Assembly (NCBI GenBank): GCA_022870745.1
Contig: CP085323.1
Span: 3,968,001-4,032,000, forward strand
Direction of reading: 5' to 3'
Source of the DNA: Silvibacterium acidisoli
Lineage (GTDB): Bacteria > Acidobacteriota > Terriglobia > Terriglobales > Acidobacteriaceae
DNA: 64,000 nucleotides
The notes beneath the pieces were generated by a model. That model was not told the origin of the DNA. It did not search any database and worked only from the letters and a program-made list of their open reading frames with translations. The first letter of the stretch is position 1, and every line of letters starts with the position of its first letter. The position numbers and the translations under genes are program-made. Below, piece after piece: positions 36,565-45,878 of the stretch.

Positions 36565-39348
36565 CTACTTCGAGAAGACAGCCAGAACCGCGCTGGTTGG
36601 GGATACAGGGATGAGAAACTGTCCATTGCTTCCCTGGATCGTCTCCTGGGTCTGCGCGCCCTGCGGCGTTCCATCCGTTGTCGTGTCGAACGTCTGACCG
36701 CCGATGGTTACACCACTCGTGGACTGGTACGACGTCGCCAGGAGCCGCGTAATTCTGGCGGAGTTGTAGCCAGGCATCGATACGACCACCGGGCCGCTCT
36801 GCGACTCGTCCTTGTTGATGATGACCAGGCTGTTCACGCCGCTGGCGTTTACCGTGGCCCAGCACTTCAGGTTTGCGGCCGTGGTGACGGTGGTTGGAAG
36901 CAGGCTTGAGTTGCCGCTGGTCGCCTCCTGGAACAGGAGCATGCCATAGTACAGCGGATAAATTCCTACAATGGTGTACGTTGTCACGTTGCCAACCATC
37001 GTCCCGTTGAACATGAACGCAGAATCGTAATTGCCGCTGCTTGTCTCCCAGTTCACGCCATCCACACCGACATTGGCGTATTCGAACATCGTATCCATTG
37101 CCCAGAGCGCCGACTCGAATGCGTTGCTTATGCCGGGGATGCCGGCTCCGAAGAAGCTGCCGATCTCATCCACGCGGAACTTCTTGCCGGCCGCATGACT
37201 CGATGCCACGGCAGCCGCCATTGACTTCGGTCCGTTGGTCGCAAAGGCTGGAGTCAACAGAACGTCCGGTGCAGGGTTGGATGTCGGGCTGCCACCGTAG
37301 TAATGCTGAGCGACGACGGAAAGCGATGGGCCGGCGCTGGCCAGAAACGCCGGGAGATTCGTAAGGCTTACGGTCGATGCCCAGGCTGGCGCGGCAAATC
37401 CTGTTCCAGGCGGAAGCACCGGCGAAATCGCGCTGCTCCATTGGTTGTAGTCGGTGAGGTAGTCGCTGAAGGTGTAAGTGCTGGCTCTCATGCCATTCGC
37501 AAAATACTCATCCGGTTCATTGCCGATCTCCAGAGCTTCGATTGATCCCGGCGGCATGACCGCTGCGTCGTTCTCGGCCTGTGCCAGCGCAAGGGATGGC
37601 TCATCCGAGCCCAGGTTAATGCCGAGAATGAGTTTGTTGTGGAGTGCGGCAGCAAGCTCTGCGAGCGGCTCGTCCGTATCCGCCGTCGGCATGGTCGAGA
37701 CATCAGTGCTGTTGCCTCCCATGCGGACATTTACCGAAGATCCATTGATCGTGAGGTTCTGCAGCATCTGGCGATAGATCTGGTTCACGCCCACTGCCTG
37801 CGAACCCATCAAGCGGTACAGGTTGCCCCACTCGTGCGATAGCCCCATAAAGTCAGGCTGGATCTGCGGGCCCGGAGTTGTGCCGACGCTGACGCTGGCC
37901 AGCTGCGCGACCTGAATGGAGAACGACTGGGAAGAAGAGAATGTGAATCCGCTCGCCTGATCTGTAACAACAGCCACAGCAGTCACTGGATAAATTCCGC
38001 TTAGAGCTCCGGCCGCCAAAGTCAGCGTTAAAGGCCAGGTCACGAGCTTACCCGAGTTGGTGATGACCGGGGTTCCAAATTTCGCGATCACGCCCGCTGG
38101 AAGCGCCGATTGGATGCTCGCCTGTACGCCGGACCCCGTTGAAGAGACACTGACGGGATTGAGCGTCGTAGCGGTCACCGACACGTTGCTCGCAACGGAG
38201 GGGCTGATATTGACCAGTGATTGAGATACCTGCAGCTGGACTCCGATTGTCGGCAGGACAGTAACGCGAAGATAGCTCACGATGTTCAGGCTGTCTCCGG
38301 CGGCCGCCACACTGAAGCTGTAGGTGCCCGGAGTGGCCGTTGAACTCGCCGTCAGCGAAAGCGTTGCCACCCCCGCATCATTGCTCAGTGTCAGGGGATT
38401 TTGATTCCACGCGCCGGTCAGTCCAGATGCCAGTCCCGTTGCCGTTAACTTCACTGCGCCGTAGAAGGATCCTCCGCCGGTAAATGAAAAGTTATCCGCT
38501 GCCGTTGAGCCCTGGGTAACATAGATCTGCGTGGTGGACGGGGTCATTGTCAGCGTGGGCTTGACATACGTGATCGTAAGCGTGCCGTACTGGCTCACGC
38601 TGAACACCTTGCCGGTTTTCGCATCCGTGACCTGGAACTTGACCAGGAACCTTCCCGACCACGCAATCGCCTGCGGGCTTCCAGTCAGGGTGAAGGGAAA
38701 CGAAACCGTCCCGCTTGAGCTAAGTGTCGGGGTGCCTGCGGTTGCTGTAACTCCTGTAGGAAGCGTAGAGGCCAGCGTTGCGACGCAGCCTGGGGCACCC
38801 GGAGCTACCGTTATGCCAGGCAGCAGCTGAGCTGTAAATGAGGATGACGCACTACCCGTCGACTGCATGGTCACGCTTGGCGAAACCGGGACCTGAATGC
38901 CGGCTGTTGCTTTCACCGTAAGGTTGAAGCTGTGCGACACTGTCAGCCCGCTGCCGGAAGCAGTCACGGTGAAGGGGTATACGCCCGCCGCCACGGAGAC
39001 ACTCGGCGTTACGGTGAGGGTTGCCGTTCCCTTACCGCCACTGATTGTGACCAGGCTGGAGTTCCAGCCAGCAGTAACACCAACAGGGAGACCGGAGATC
39101 GACAACGCCACGTTTCCCTGGAATGAGCCACCGGTCGTAAACGAAAACACGCTGCTTCCAGGCGTTCCCTCGACAGCCGAAGGGCCACTGGCCGAGAAGC
39201 TAAGTGATGGAGCCGCAACAGTCTGCGCAGCCGCTGCGATGAAGTCGGAACCAGGAATGGCTACGTTCGTAGGAAGCGCGTAACTGCATGTAGGAAATAA
39301 GAGAGCGAATGCAGCGGTTATAGGAAGCAGACGGACAAAAAGGCGCAT
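36565..39348 (-). CDS. secreted multi-domain GH79-like glycoside hydrolase with Ig-like repeats
   Basis: 927 residues. Signal peptide (LLPITAAFALLFPTCSYA), then about 470 residues of Ig-like/BACON-type beta repeats rich in Ser/Thr/Gly/Val (recurring FSFTTGGSF, GSFYGAVKLTATGL and GTYSFSVAAAG units), then a GH79-like catalytic module from about 480. That module starts VGTTPGPQIQPDFMGLSHEW and keeps VRMGGNSTDV, acid/base E611 (EIGNEPDEY) and nucleophile E728 (RVDEIGSFFGAG). The catalytic module aligns end to end with the single-domain enzyme on the other side (FLGLSHEW/FMGLSHEW, INKDES, ITRLLA/VTRLVA), so one arose from the other by duplication plus domain gain or loss. The repeats may bind cell wall or EPS. 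ATG start; the GGAGG ribosome site lies inside a small palindrome. Confidence 0.85.
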   Translation of the reverse strand: MRLFVRLLPITAAFALLFPTCSYALPTNVAIPGSDFIAAAAQTVAAPSLSFSASGPSAVEGTPGSSVFSFTTGGSFQGNVALSISGLPVGVTAGWNSSLVTISGGKGTATLTVTPSVSVAAGVYPFTVTASGSGLTVSHSFNLTVKATAGIQVPVSPSVTMQSTGSASSSFTAQLLPGITVAPGAPGCVATLASTLPTGVTATAGTPTLSSSGTVSFPFTLTGSPQAIAWSGRFLVKFQVTDAKTGKVFSVSQYGTLTITYVKPTLTMTPSTTQIYVTQGSTAADNFSFTGGGSFYGAVKLTATGLASGLTGAWNQNPLTLSNDAGVATLSLTASSTATPGTYSFSVAAAGDSLNIVSYLRVTVLPTIGVQLQVSQSLVNISPSVASNVSVTATTLNPVSVSSTGSGVQASIQSALPAGVIAKFGTPVITNSGKLVTWPLTLTLAAGALSGIYPVTAVAVVTDQASGFTFSSSQSFSIQVAQLASVSVGTTPGPQIQPDFMGLSHEWGNLYRLMGSQAVGVNQIYRQMLQNLTINGSSVNVRMGGNSTDVSTMPTADTDEPLAELAAALHNKLILGINLGSDEPSLALAQAENDAAVMPPGSIEALEIGNEPDEYFANGMRASTYTFSDYLTDYNQWSSAISPVLPPGTGFAAPAWASTVSLTNLPAFLASAGPSLSVVAQHYYGGSPTSNPAPDVLLTPAFATNGPKSMAAAVASSHAAGKKFRVDEIGSFFGAGIPGISNAFESALWAMDTMFEYANVGVDGVNWETSSGNYDSAFMFNGTMVGNVTTYTIVGIYPLYYGMLLFQEATSGNSSLLPTTVTTAANLKCWATVNASGVNSLVIINKDESQSGPVVVSMPGYNSARITRLLATSYQSTSGVTIGGQTFDTTTDGTPQGAQTQETIQGSNGQFLIPVSPTSAVLAVFSK

Positions 39349-39532
39349 GTTACCTCCGTAACATATGTCTAGGTCAGGATGAGGACGCTATTGCTGGGCC
39401 TTCTCACCCTCGATCACGCGATTCTGGCTGTATCGCAGCTCGACTTATGGTGAGGAAAATTAGGTTGCTGCATCCCTAGGGTAACCATATTGGGTCTTAT
39501 GTATGGCTAATTTTTGGTTACCGTATGTTACC
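39349..39532. repeat. cluster of GTTACC/GGTAAC motifs
   Basis: Intergenic region between the divergent hydrolase and GT14 genes; it continues without other recognised features to 39756. GTTAC-ctcc-GTAAC (39349-39362) is a palindrome that encloses the ribosome site of the minus-strand gene. GGTAACC at 39480-39486 and GGTTACC at 39516-39522 form an inverted pair, and GTTACC recurs at 39527-39532, 10 bp after the previous copy. Spacing by one helical turn suggests a DNA-binding protein; function inferred. Confidence 0.4.
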
Positions 39533-39756
39533 AACGTGTTTTTTGTGGGATCCGGCGCCTGGCGTCGCGAACACCGATAGTGTTGAGGCATGCACTTGTA
39601 CAGGACTTATGGAAAAGAAGATAGGCGGCGCATATCTTCTCTTCAGCTCCGAATCTTATGCAGTTACCGGAGTCTTGGAAACCTGGATCAGCAGCCGATA
39701 CGGAATCGCCCAGCGCCAATCTACAAACAGATTTCAAGGTAAGGAGCCTAAGTCCT

Positions 39757-40626
39757 ATGCGGATCAACTACCTGATTACTGCGTTTGCCAACCAGCTGCA
39801 TCTACGCAGACTGATGAGCGCGTTGCGAACGAATCATGCAGAGATTCGATTCCTTGTGCACTGGGATAAGAAGATGAGTCCGCCCGACCCCTCGAGCTTC
39901 TCTCGTGACGTGCGATTCACTGAGTCCATTCCAGTCTGGTGGGCGGGCTGGAGTCACCAGCAGGCGATCCTCAACCTTGCGCAGGAATCGGTGAAAGAGG
40001 GAGCCGACTGGCATGTCCTGCTCAGCGGATCGGATTATCCCCTGCGATCGAATGAAGAGATCATTCATGAACTGCAGAAGGGAATTGAGGTCATCACGCT
40101 CAGAAAAGGATTCTTTCCGGACAAGCCGAAGGAGAGAGTCCTGCACTACTATTTCGATAATTTCGACCGGCGGAACAAGAACTTCAGATCAGTCCGTTAT
40201 CTCGCAATGGAGCGCGTTCTCAAGTCTGTACACACAAGGAAAGCCCCCTTCGAAAACATCTATCACGGAACAACCTGGTGGGCCCTGTCGAATGATTGCC
40301 TCTCCTATGTTCTTGACTATCTTCGCAATCACCCGGAGATAACGAACTTCTACAGCAATTCCTTCTGTGCGGAAGAGTCCATGTTCCACACTGTCGTCGG
40401 AAATTCCCGCTTCAGTTCGCGCGCAAGGAACGCGTGGATCTATCAGGATTGGTCCGTCAGTCCGGGGCCCGGTCCCCTTACGATGGAGTTTCTGCAATCG
40501 ATGAGCGATCAGGATCGAGAGCAGTTTTTCTTCGCCAGAAAATTCTCCGATTCCTCCGGGCGCCTGCGCGAATATATCGACCAGTTACGGCACGAGCAAC
40601 GGATGCCGTTGGCGGCTGCGCGTTAG
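39757..40626 (+). CDS. GT14-like beta-1,6-N-acetylglucosaminyltransferase (core-2/I-branching family)
   Basis: 289 residues from ATG 39757 with AAGGAG upstream; the frame open to 39658 has no family similarity. Family features are INYLITAFANQLHLRRLM near the start, FLVHWDKK, LLSGSDYPL, and the GTTWWALS and EESMFHTV segments of the branching enzyme fold. In bacteria such enzymes add branches to surface polysaccharides. It is the first gene after the hydrolase pair on the plus strand and likely belongs functionally to the EPS locus. Confidence 0.85.
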   Translation: MRINYLITAFANQLHLRRLMSALRTNHAEIRFLVHWDKKMSPPDPSSFSRDVRFTESIPVWWAGWSHQQAILNLAQESVKEGADWHVLLSGSDYPLRSNEEIIHELQKGIEVITLRKGFFPDKPKERVLHYYFDNFDRRNKNFRSVRYLAMERVLKSVHTRKAPFENIYHGTTWWALSNDCLSYVLDYLRNHPEITNFYSNSFCAEESMFHTVVGNSRFSSRARNAWIYQDWSVSPGPGPLTMEFLQSMSDQDREQFFFARKFSDSSGRLREYIDQLRHEQRMPLAAAR

Positions 40627-40724
40627 CCGTCAAGCCTGATTGCGGTCCGTTTATCTTCTTCTTATGATTGGCGTTTAGCTTTTTACTTACTTGGGGTTGA
40701 TCCTCACGAAGAATTCATAAGGAG

Positions 40725-42215
40725 ATGCTGTACTTGTCCCGCTTCAAATTTCTCATTGCTCTCGCGCTTCTGCATTCTTTTGCAGGTGCATTCGCAGCAC
40801 CCGCTACGCCCGATCAGCCTCAGGTAGTTCTAAAGGGCACGGTGAGCGGCGACCAGAATCATAAGTTCATCATGCTGCCCTTTACTGTCCCTGCCGGTGT
40901 ACACCGTCTCACGGTCGATATTCACTATACGGATCGTGAAAAGCAGACGGTTCTGAACACAGAGATATCGGACCCCATCCGTTTTCGCGGCACCAGCGGC
41001 AGCAACAAGAATCACTTCACCATCTCCGAGAGTGATGCGACTCCGTCCTTCCTCCCCGGCGCCATTCCAGCCGGCACGTGGACGCTTACGTTTGGCGTTT
41101 CGAATATACGCCAGGGGATGACGTCGTCATACGAAGCCGACATCCGCTTCGATAGCCGCATGGACGATAGTTCGTTTACCGATCGTCCACTCGAAACCTC
41201 TGACCGCTGGTATCGCGGAGACCTGCACATGCATACCGCCCACAGCGATGGCACCTGCGCGAGCCAGAGCGGCCGCATGGTGCCTTGCCCCGTATTTTCG
41301 ACCGCAGAGGCGGCCGCAAAGCGTGGACTGGATTTTATTGCGGTCACGGATCACAATGCGACGGCACAATCGAACTCGCTTCGCGAGCTGCAGCCGTACT
41401 TCGATCGCCTGCTGTTTATACCCGGCCGCGAAGTCACCACCATGGCAGGTCACACCAACCTGTTTGGAAGCACGCGCTACCTCGACTATCGTGTCGGCGA
41501 CAGCGCAGTGCCGGACATCAACGCGCTTGCCAGGCAGGCACAATCGCTCGGCGGTATTCTCTCCATCAATCATGCCGATTCGCCTGGTGGCGAGATCTGC
41601 CGCGGATGCAGATGGGAGCCGGATCCGCCCGTCGATATGCATCTCATCGCGGCGATTGAAGTCATCAATGGTGGCGATGGGGAAGGTTATTTTCCAAGCT
41701 TCAATTTCTGGCAGAAGCAGCTGGAAGCAGGCTATCGGCCCACCGCAATCGGAGGCAGCGACAATCACCGTTCCGATTGGCCGATGCAGAAGACAGGATC
41801 GGTCGGCAGCCCGACCACTGTTGTCTATGCCTCAGAGCTTTCCGTTGCTGCGATCCTGGACGGGATTCGCTCAGGTCATGTCTTTATCGATCTCACGGGT
41901 TCGACTGACCGTATCCTCGAGCTTCATGCAGCAGACAGCAATGGCACGGCCGCGATGGGAGATGTTCTCGCCGCGAAGGATGGTGAAGACCTGCGCATCT
42001 CCATCCACGCTCTTCATTGTTCAGCGGATCGCGTTCGACTGCTCCTCGATGGCAATATACCCATCGCAACCGGCACGGAGATTCTAGGGTCTTCTGACCA
42101 GACGGTCACATCCGTTTGGAAGAGCGATGGCAAGCGGCACTGGATCGTCGCTGAGATCGAGGATCAAACTGGTGCCCTCGATCTGCTTGGCAATCCCGTT
42201 TATCTGAACTTCTAA
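40725..42215 (+). CDS. exported CehA/McbA-type PHP-domain metallohydrolase
   Basis: 496 residues. A signal peptide (FLIALALLHSFAGAFA) is followed by a beta-sandwich domain (about 30-150) and a PHP phosphoesterase domain with metal ligands in GDLHMHTAHSDGT (H168, H170), TDHN (H210), GREVTT, INHAD and GGSDNH. This combination is the CehA/McbA family, which includes phosphodiester and carbamate hydrolases. Start choice: ATG 40725 sits directly against AAGGAG, while TTG 40734 is nine bases from it and leaves a cleaner signal peptide, so TTG may be the true start. A strong terminator follows. Confidence 0.85.
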   Translation: MLYLSRFKFLIALALLHSFAGAFAAPATPDQPQVVLKGTVSGDQNHKFIMLPFTVPAGVHRLTVDIHYTDREKQTVLNTEISDPIRFRGTSGSNKNHFTISESDATPSFLPGAIPAGTWTLTFGVSNIRQGMTSSYEADIRFDSRMDDSSFTDRPLETSDRWYRGDLHMHTAHSDGTCASQSGRMVPCPVFSTAEAAAKRGLDFIAVTDHNATAQSNSLRELQPYFDRLLFIPGREVTTMAGHTNLFGSTRYLDYRVGDSAVPDINALARQAQSLGGILSINHADSPGGEICRGCRWEPDPPVDMHLIAAIEVINGGDGEGYFPSFNFWQKQLEAGYRPTAIGGSDNHRSDWPMQKTGSVGSPTTVVYASELSVAAILDGIRSGHVFIDLTGSTDRILELHAADSNGTAAMGDVLAAKDGEDLRISIHALHCSADRVRLLLDGNIPIATGTEILGSSDQTVTSVWKSDGKRHWIVAEIEDQTGALDLLGNPVYLNF

Positions 42216-42233
42216 AACAGCATTGAATTCTTA

Positions 42234-42273
42234 AAGACTGTCACGGCTCATTTAGAGCAGTGACGGTCTTTTT
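42234..42273 (+). terminator. rho-independent terminator
   Basis: AAGACTGTCAC (42234-42244) pairs with GTGACGGTCTT (42260-42270), an 11-bp stem with one G-T pair, followed by a T-run to 42273. It closes the CehA-like gene and probably the EPS region. Confidence 0.85.
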
Positions 42274-42491
42274 ATGGTTTTATTAGTTCGAAAGCGGACC
42301 GGCAACACTTTATATAACGATGCAAAAACCATGCATGGCTCTGGAAAACAGTACCCAGATCGCAGGCTTCTATCTATATAAATCAGCTCAATACGGGGCC
42401 GCATCCGTTAATTTAAGTGACATCAAACAAGAGTTAGATAAAAAGCCGTACTGGGGTTGTATCGCGGACATTAGCTGTTTCAATCTCACGA

Positions 42492-42497
42492 TACAAT
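42492..42497 (+). promoter_or_regulatory. -10 element placing a leaderless start
   Basis: TACAAT is followed by only six bases and then ATG 42504. No convincing -35 and no ribosome site are seen. The geometry predicts transcription from the A of the start codon. Confidence 0.4.
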
Positions 42498-42503
42498 TGC
42501 GGC

Positions 42504-42701
42504 ATGGCATTCGACAGGGTAGTAATGATCGCTTCCATAGATGAGGAGATTGCCCGCCTTGAGGAGATAAAGTCACTTCTCGATGCGAGCTATTCCACTG
42601 CAAAAGTCAGAAAGCAACATTCGATATCAGTTGAGGGAAGGGAACGAATTGCTGAAGCCCAGCGAAGAAGATGGGCGAGGGATAAGTCGCTTAAGGATTG
42701 A
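42504..42701 (+). CDS. small coiled-coil protein with C-terminal RRRW motif
   Basis: 65 residues. N-terminal half is an amphipathic charged helix (IDEEIARLEEIKSLLDA); C-terminal half is basic, with RERIAEAQRRRWARDK. The AEAQRRRWA-type ending resembles a group of short acidobacterial proteins I know only as hypothetical; the basic tail could bind nucleic acid (inference). ATG 42525 is an alternative start. A TACAAT box 6 nt before the ATG suggests a leaderless message. A paralog of the same length follows 40 nt downstream. Confidence 0.6.
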   Translation: MAFDRVVMIASIDEEIARLEEIKSLLDASYSTAKVRKQHSISVEGRERIAEAQRRRWARDKSLKD

Positions 42702-42728
42702 TGATAGTGAGGTTTCTTAAAAACACGC

Positions 42729-42734
42729 TATAAT
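42729..42734 (+). promoter_or_regulatory. perfect -10 box placing a leaderless start
   Basis: TATAAT is followed by seven bases and ATG 42742, so transcription should begin at the start codon. The spacing is the same as at the paralog upstream (42492-42504), which supports both gene calls. Confidence 0.5.
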
Positions 42735-42741
42735 TTCGCAC

Positions 42742-42939
42742 ATGTCCCAGGTCCCCGACCCTGACCTTGCCCTGATAGCTGCGATCGAAGAAGAAATAGT
42801 GCGCTTAGAGCAATCTAAGTCGCTGGTCGAAGCAAACCTGCTCTGGGAAGTGAAAGGATCTCTGCCTGATTGCGCCCAGCGCAATCCTTCATATCAAAAA
42901 TTGTGCAGGCAGTATGGCCTGGATCGAAAAAGAATCTAA
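42742..42939 (+). CDS. small coiled-coil protein, paralog of the 42504 gene
   Basis: 65 residues. The N-terminal helix (LIAAIEEEIVRLEQSKSLVEA) aligns with the preceding small protein, but the C-terminal half differs: it lacks RRRW and ends QKLCRQYGLDRKRI. The perfect TATAAT seven bases upstream and the shared helix argue for a real gene. Function unknown; the two could form a heteromeric coiled coil. Confidence 0.55.
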   Translation: MSQVPDPDLALIAAIEEEIVRLEQSKSLVEANLLWEVKGSLPDCAQRNPSYQKLCRQYGLDRKRI

Positions 42940-43201
42940 GAAGAACTCATCTGGTAATACCTGAACTAACCTGAATTTATCCGCGTAAAACTGCTGGCGC
43001 TTTTGTCGTCAGCCCTGCCTGAATCGCGTCTTTTGAATGGCTGATGTTCGCCGTACAACGGCCTGACGCTGCGATGCCATCTGTGTTGATATCTTCGATG
43101 CGATCTTCCGGGAATCCTGTTGTGGTCAAAGAGCGTGGAACCGTCTCCCTCGAAGGATTTCAAGCCTCATTTCCAGCCGAGGCGACTATAGGTATGCCCA
43201 C

Positions 43202-43663
43202 ATGAGCGCAACGACAAGCAAAAACTCCCGTGCCAGGGCTATCGCGGCATCCAAACAGTTCGCAGTAACGGATTCGCGCCATGATGCGTTTGGAGCCTTT
43301 GCTGCCAGGGCCTCTTCCTGGCTGGGCTCCAAGTGGGCCTTTCTCGGAGCGATACTGATCATCGTCATCTGGGCCTGCAGCGGGCCGTTGTTTCATTTCT
43401 CTGACACCTGGCAACTGGTGATCAACACCGGCACAACCATCGTGACCTTCCTCATGGTGTTTCTCATCCAGAACACCCAGAACCGCGATGCGAAAGCCAT
43501 CAATCTTAAGCTGAATGAGCTGATCTATGCCACTGATGCAGCCGGCGACCAGATGCTCGATATTGAAAAACTGAGCGACGAAGAATTGAACAAGATGCAG
43601 GCCCGATACGAGCAGATCCGCGCGGAGTGCATTCGGCGGGAAGGGAAGATCTCGCAATCTTGA
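43202..43663 (+). CDS. low-affinity iron permease family membrane protein
   Basis: 153 residues. A charged N-terminus, two hydrophobic helices (AFLGAILIIVIWACSGPLF and TTIVTFLMVFLIQNTQNRD), and a charged C-terminal helix with KAINLKLNELIYA match the Fet4-like iron_permease family; QNTQNRD is the family signature. A transport role in bacteria is not well established for this family. The preceding 262 bp (42940-43201) show no other feature. Confidence 0.85.
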   Translation: MSATTSKNSRARAIAASKQFAVTDSRHDAFGAFAARASSWLGSKWAFLGAILIIVIWACSGPLFHFSDTWQLVINTGTTIVTFLMVFLIQNTQNRDAKAINLKLNELIYATDAAGDQMLDIEKLSDEELNKMQARYEQIRAECIRREGKISQS

Positions 43664-43818
43664 ATCGCACCAACCCTCCCGGCTGAACAAACTCATCCTC
43701 TTCTGGTTCCAACAAAAGTGTGCTCATGCATTACCTCCTCGAACCTGTCTGTCTGTAGACTGATCCCACCGAAGATCATCAATGACATTACAACTGGCGA
43801 CAGAAGGAGACCGGAACC

Positions 43819-45090
43819 ATGCCCGACGATGAATTGCTGGGAGGCAGGAAGCATCATGACGTAGCGCGTAGAGAACTGCTGAAGAGTGCTGCTGCTTTCG
43901 GTCTGACTATCACGATGGCGAAGCCGCTTGCAGCATGGGGAGCCGTAGAGGCACACAGCGCGCGTAGCGGACAAACGCTGGCCTATGTGGGGACATACAG
44001 CAGTTCCCTCGATAGCGGAGCGGGCAATGGCAAGGGCATTTATCTTTTCGAGGTAAACGATGCAACCGGCGAACTCACGCCGCTGGGTCTTGCCGCTGAG
44101 CTGCGTAACGCATCTTGGATCGAGTTCGATCGTTCGCGCAGATTTCTTTACGCACTCAGTGAGGTCGCAGACTTCGGCCGCGGTACCGGATCGGTAAGCG
44201 CGTTTGCTGTCGATCGCCCGACAGGCAAGCTGCAGCTGCTCAACACCGTCAGCTCCGAAGGAATTGGGCCTGCCCATCTGAGCCTCGATGCTACCGGCAA
44301 GTATCTCTTCGTCGCGAATTATGTCGGGGGCAATGCGGCCGTGCTGCCGATTCACGCAGACGGCACACTGGGCAGCGCGACGGATGTACACCAGGATGAG
44401 GGATCGCTCGGAAGCAAGGCGGCGGCGCGCGCGCCTGACGGAAGCTTCGCGATCAGCGGCCACGACAAAACTCACGCGCACATGATTCAGCCTGATCCAT
44501 CCAATCGCTTCGTGCTGCAGACAGATCTCGCGCAGGATCGTATCTATGTGTGGCGTTTTGACCCGGTAAATGGCAAGCTCGAGCCATCGAGCGCGAATCC
44601 CTTTGTAACGCTGCCATCGGGCGATGGCCCGCGCCATTTTGCCTTCCATCCCAATGGCCACTGGATGTATTCGCTGCAGGAGGAGGCGTCGACAATTGTC
44701 TTCTTCCACTTCGATCCGTCAACCGGCAGGCTGGTTACGCAGCAGACACTCTCGACATTGCCAAGGGGCTTCAAGGGGACAACCTTCACCTCTGAAATCC
44801 TTATCTCTAAGGACGGCCGCTTTATCTACGCAGCGAACCGGCTTCACGATACCATCGCAATCTTTTCGATCGCAGGGGATGGCCGCCTTACCTACATCAC
44901 CGAAACGTCGACCCTTGGCGACTATCCGCGCTACATCGGCATGCATCCTGATGGGAGATTCCTGTACGCGACAAATCAGAGGAGCGATGCGATTACGGCT
45001 TTCAACGTCGATAAGCAGACCGGCCTGTTGCGCTTTACCGGACGGTACACCGCTGTCGGCAGCCCTGCGTGCATCGTCTTTTTGCGCTAG
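43819..45090 (+). CDS. lactonase family beta-propeller protein (Tat signal)
   Basis: 423 residues. A Tat-type signal (RRELLKSAAAFGLTITM) is followed by a seven-bladed propeller of the 6-phosphogluconolactonase/lactonase family: YVGTYSS, KGIYLFEVN, repeated DG-x-FLYA-x-N blades and GDGPRHFAFHPNGHWMY. Export suggests a periplasmic sugar lactonase rather than the cytosolic pentose-phosphate enzyme. The next gene starts 20 nt downstream, so the two are probably cotranscribed. Confidence 0.88.
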   Translation: MPDDELLGGRKHHDVARRELLKSAAAFGLTITMAKPLAAWGAVEAHSARSGQTLAYVGTYSSSLDSGAGNGKGIYLFEVNDATGELTPLGLAAELRNASWIEFDRSRRFLYALSEVADFGRGTGSVSAFAVDRPTGKLQLLNTVSSEGIGPAHLSLDATGKYLFVANYVGGNAAVLPIHADGTLGSATDVHQDEGSLGSKAAARAPDGSFAISGHDKTHAHMIQPDPSNRFVLQTDLAQDRIYVWRFDPVNGKLEPSSANPFVTLPSGDGPRHFAFHPNGHWMYSLQEEASTIVFFHFDPSTGRLVTQQTLSTLPRGFKGTTFTSEILISKDGRFIYAANRLHDTIAIFSIAGDGRLTYITETSTLGDYPRYIGMHPDGRFLYATNQRSDAITAFNVDKQTGLLRFTGRYTAVGSPACIVFLR

Positions 45091-45110
45091 AGTCGAACGT
45101 GGAGTTGTTT

Positions 45111-45878
45111 ATGCGCAAAGGAAAATTCTTATTCAAGTTGTTGCCTGGAATTGTAGGCACAGTGTTCACGTTACCCATTTTGGCCCAGACGTCTACCCCG
45201 CTTTCCTACGATTGTCATCGCACCTCGAGGCCGATCCATATCGATGGAAAGCTGGATGACGCGGCTTGGCAGAAAGCTCAGTGGACAACCGATTTCGTGG
45301 ATATCGAGGGCGACAAACAGCCGCGTCCAAAGTACCGGACACGGGTGAAGATGCTTTGGGATGATCACTATCTCTATATCGCCGCGGAACTGGAAGAGCC
45401 GGATGTCAAGGCGACTCTGACGCAGCATGACTCGGTGATCTTCCACGACAACGACTTCGAAGTTTTTGTGAAGCCGCTGCCTTCAACAGAGAGTTATTAC
45501 GAGTTTGAGATCAACGCGCTCAATACTGGCTGGGACCTGTTTCTGCCAAAGCCGTACAGCGAAAATGGCAAGCCCGACAACAGCTGGGATATCGAAGGCC
45601 TCAAGACTGCAATATCAGTACAGGGGACGCTGAACAACTCCAGCGATAGGGATCGTGGCTGGACGGTAGAGATTGCTTATCCGCTGGATGCGTTTGCCTC
45701 GCGGCAGACCGTGCCGCACCCGCAGCCAGGTACTGTGTGGCGGATCAACTTCAGCCGTGTGGAGTGGACCAAGGGCAAGCCAAAGGAAGACAACTGGGTG
45801 TGGTCTCCACAGGGAGTCATCAATATGCATGTGCCCGATCGCTGGGGATATCTGCATTTCGCCGGCAAGCCCAAGTAG
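45111..45878 (+). CDS. exported CBM9-like (carbohydrate-binding family 9-like) protein
   Basis: 255 residues from ATG 45111 (GGAG upstream). Signal peptide ending LPILAQ, then a single CBM9-type domain: HIDGKLDDAAWQKA, KMLWDDHYLYIAAELEEPD and FHDNDFEVFVKP are family hallmarks, as is the late IEIAYP/NFSRVEW segment. Such domains bind sugars or haem-like ligands and here make up the whole protein. Its last codons and stop lie inside a 16-bp hairpin. Confidence 0.82.
   Translation: MRKGKFLFKLLPGIVGTVFTLPILAQTSTPLSYDCHRTSRPIHIDGKLDDAAWQKAQWTTDFVDIEGDKQPRPKYRTRVKMLWDDHYLYIAAELEEPDVKATLTQHDSVIFHDNDFEVFVKPLPSTESYYEFEINALNTGWDLFLPKPYSENGKPDNSWDIEGLKTAISVQGTLNNSSDRDRGWTVEIAYPLDAFASRQTVPHPQPGTVWRINFSRVEWTKGKPKEDNWVWSPQGVINMHVPDRWGYLHFAGKPK

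Noticed and set aside
42320-42544. 74-residue plus-strand frame
   Set aside because: It overlaps the better supported small gene at 42504, has no ribosome site and no motif.
43693-44709. 338-residue minus-strand frame
   Set aside because: Antisense to the lactonase gene; no family features.
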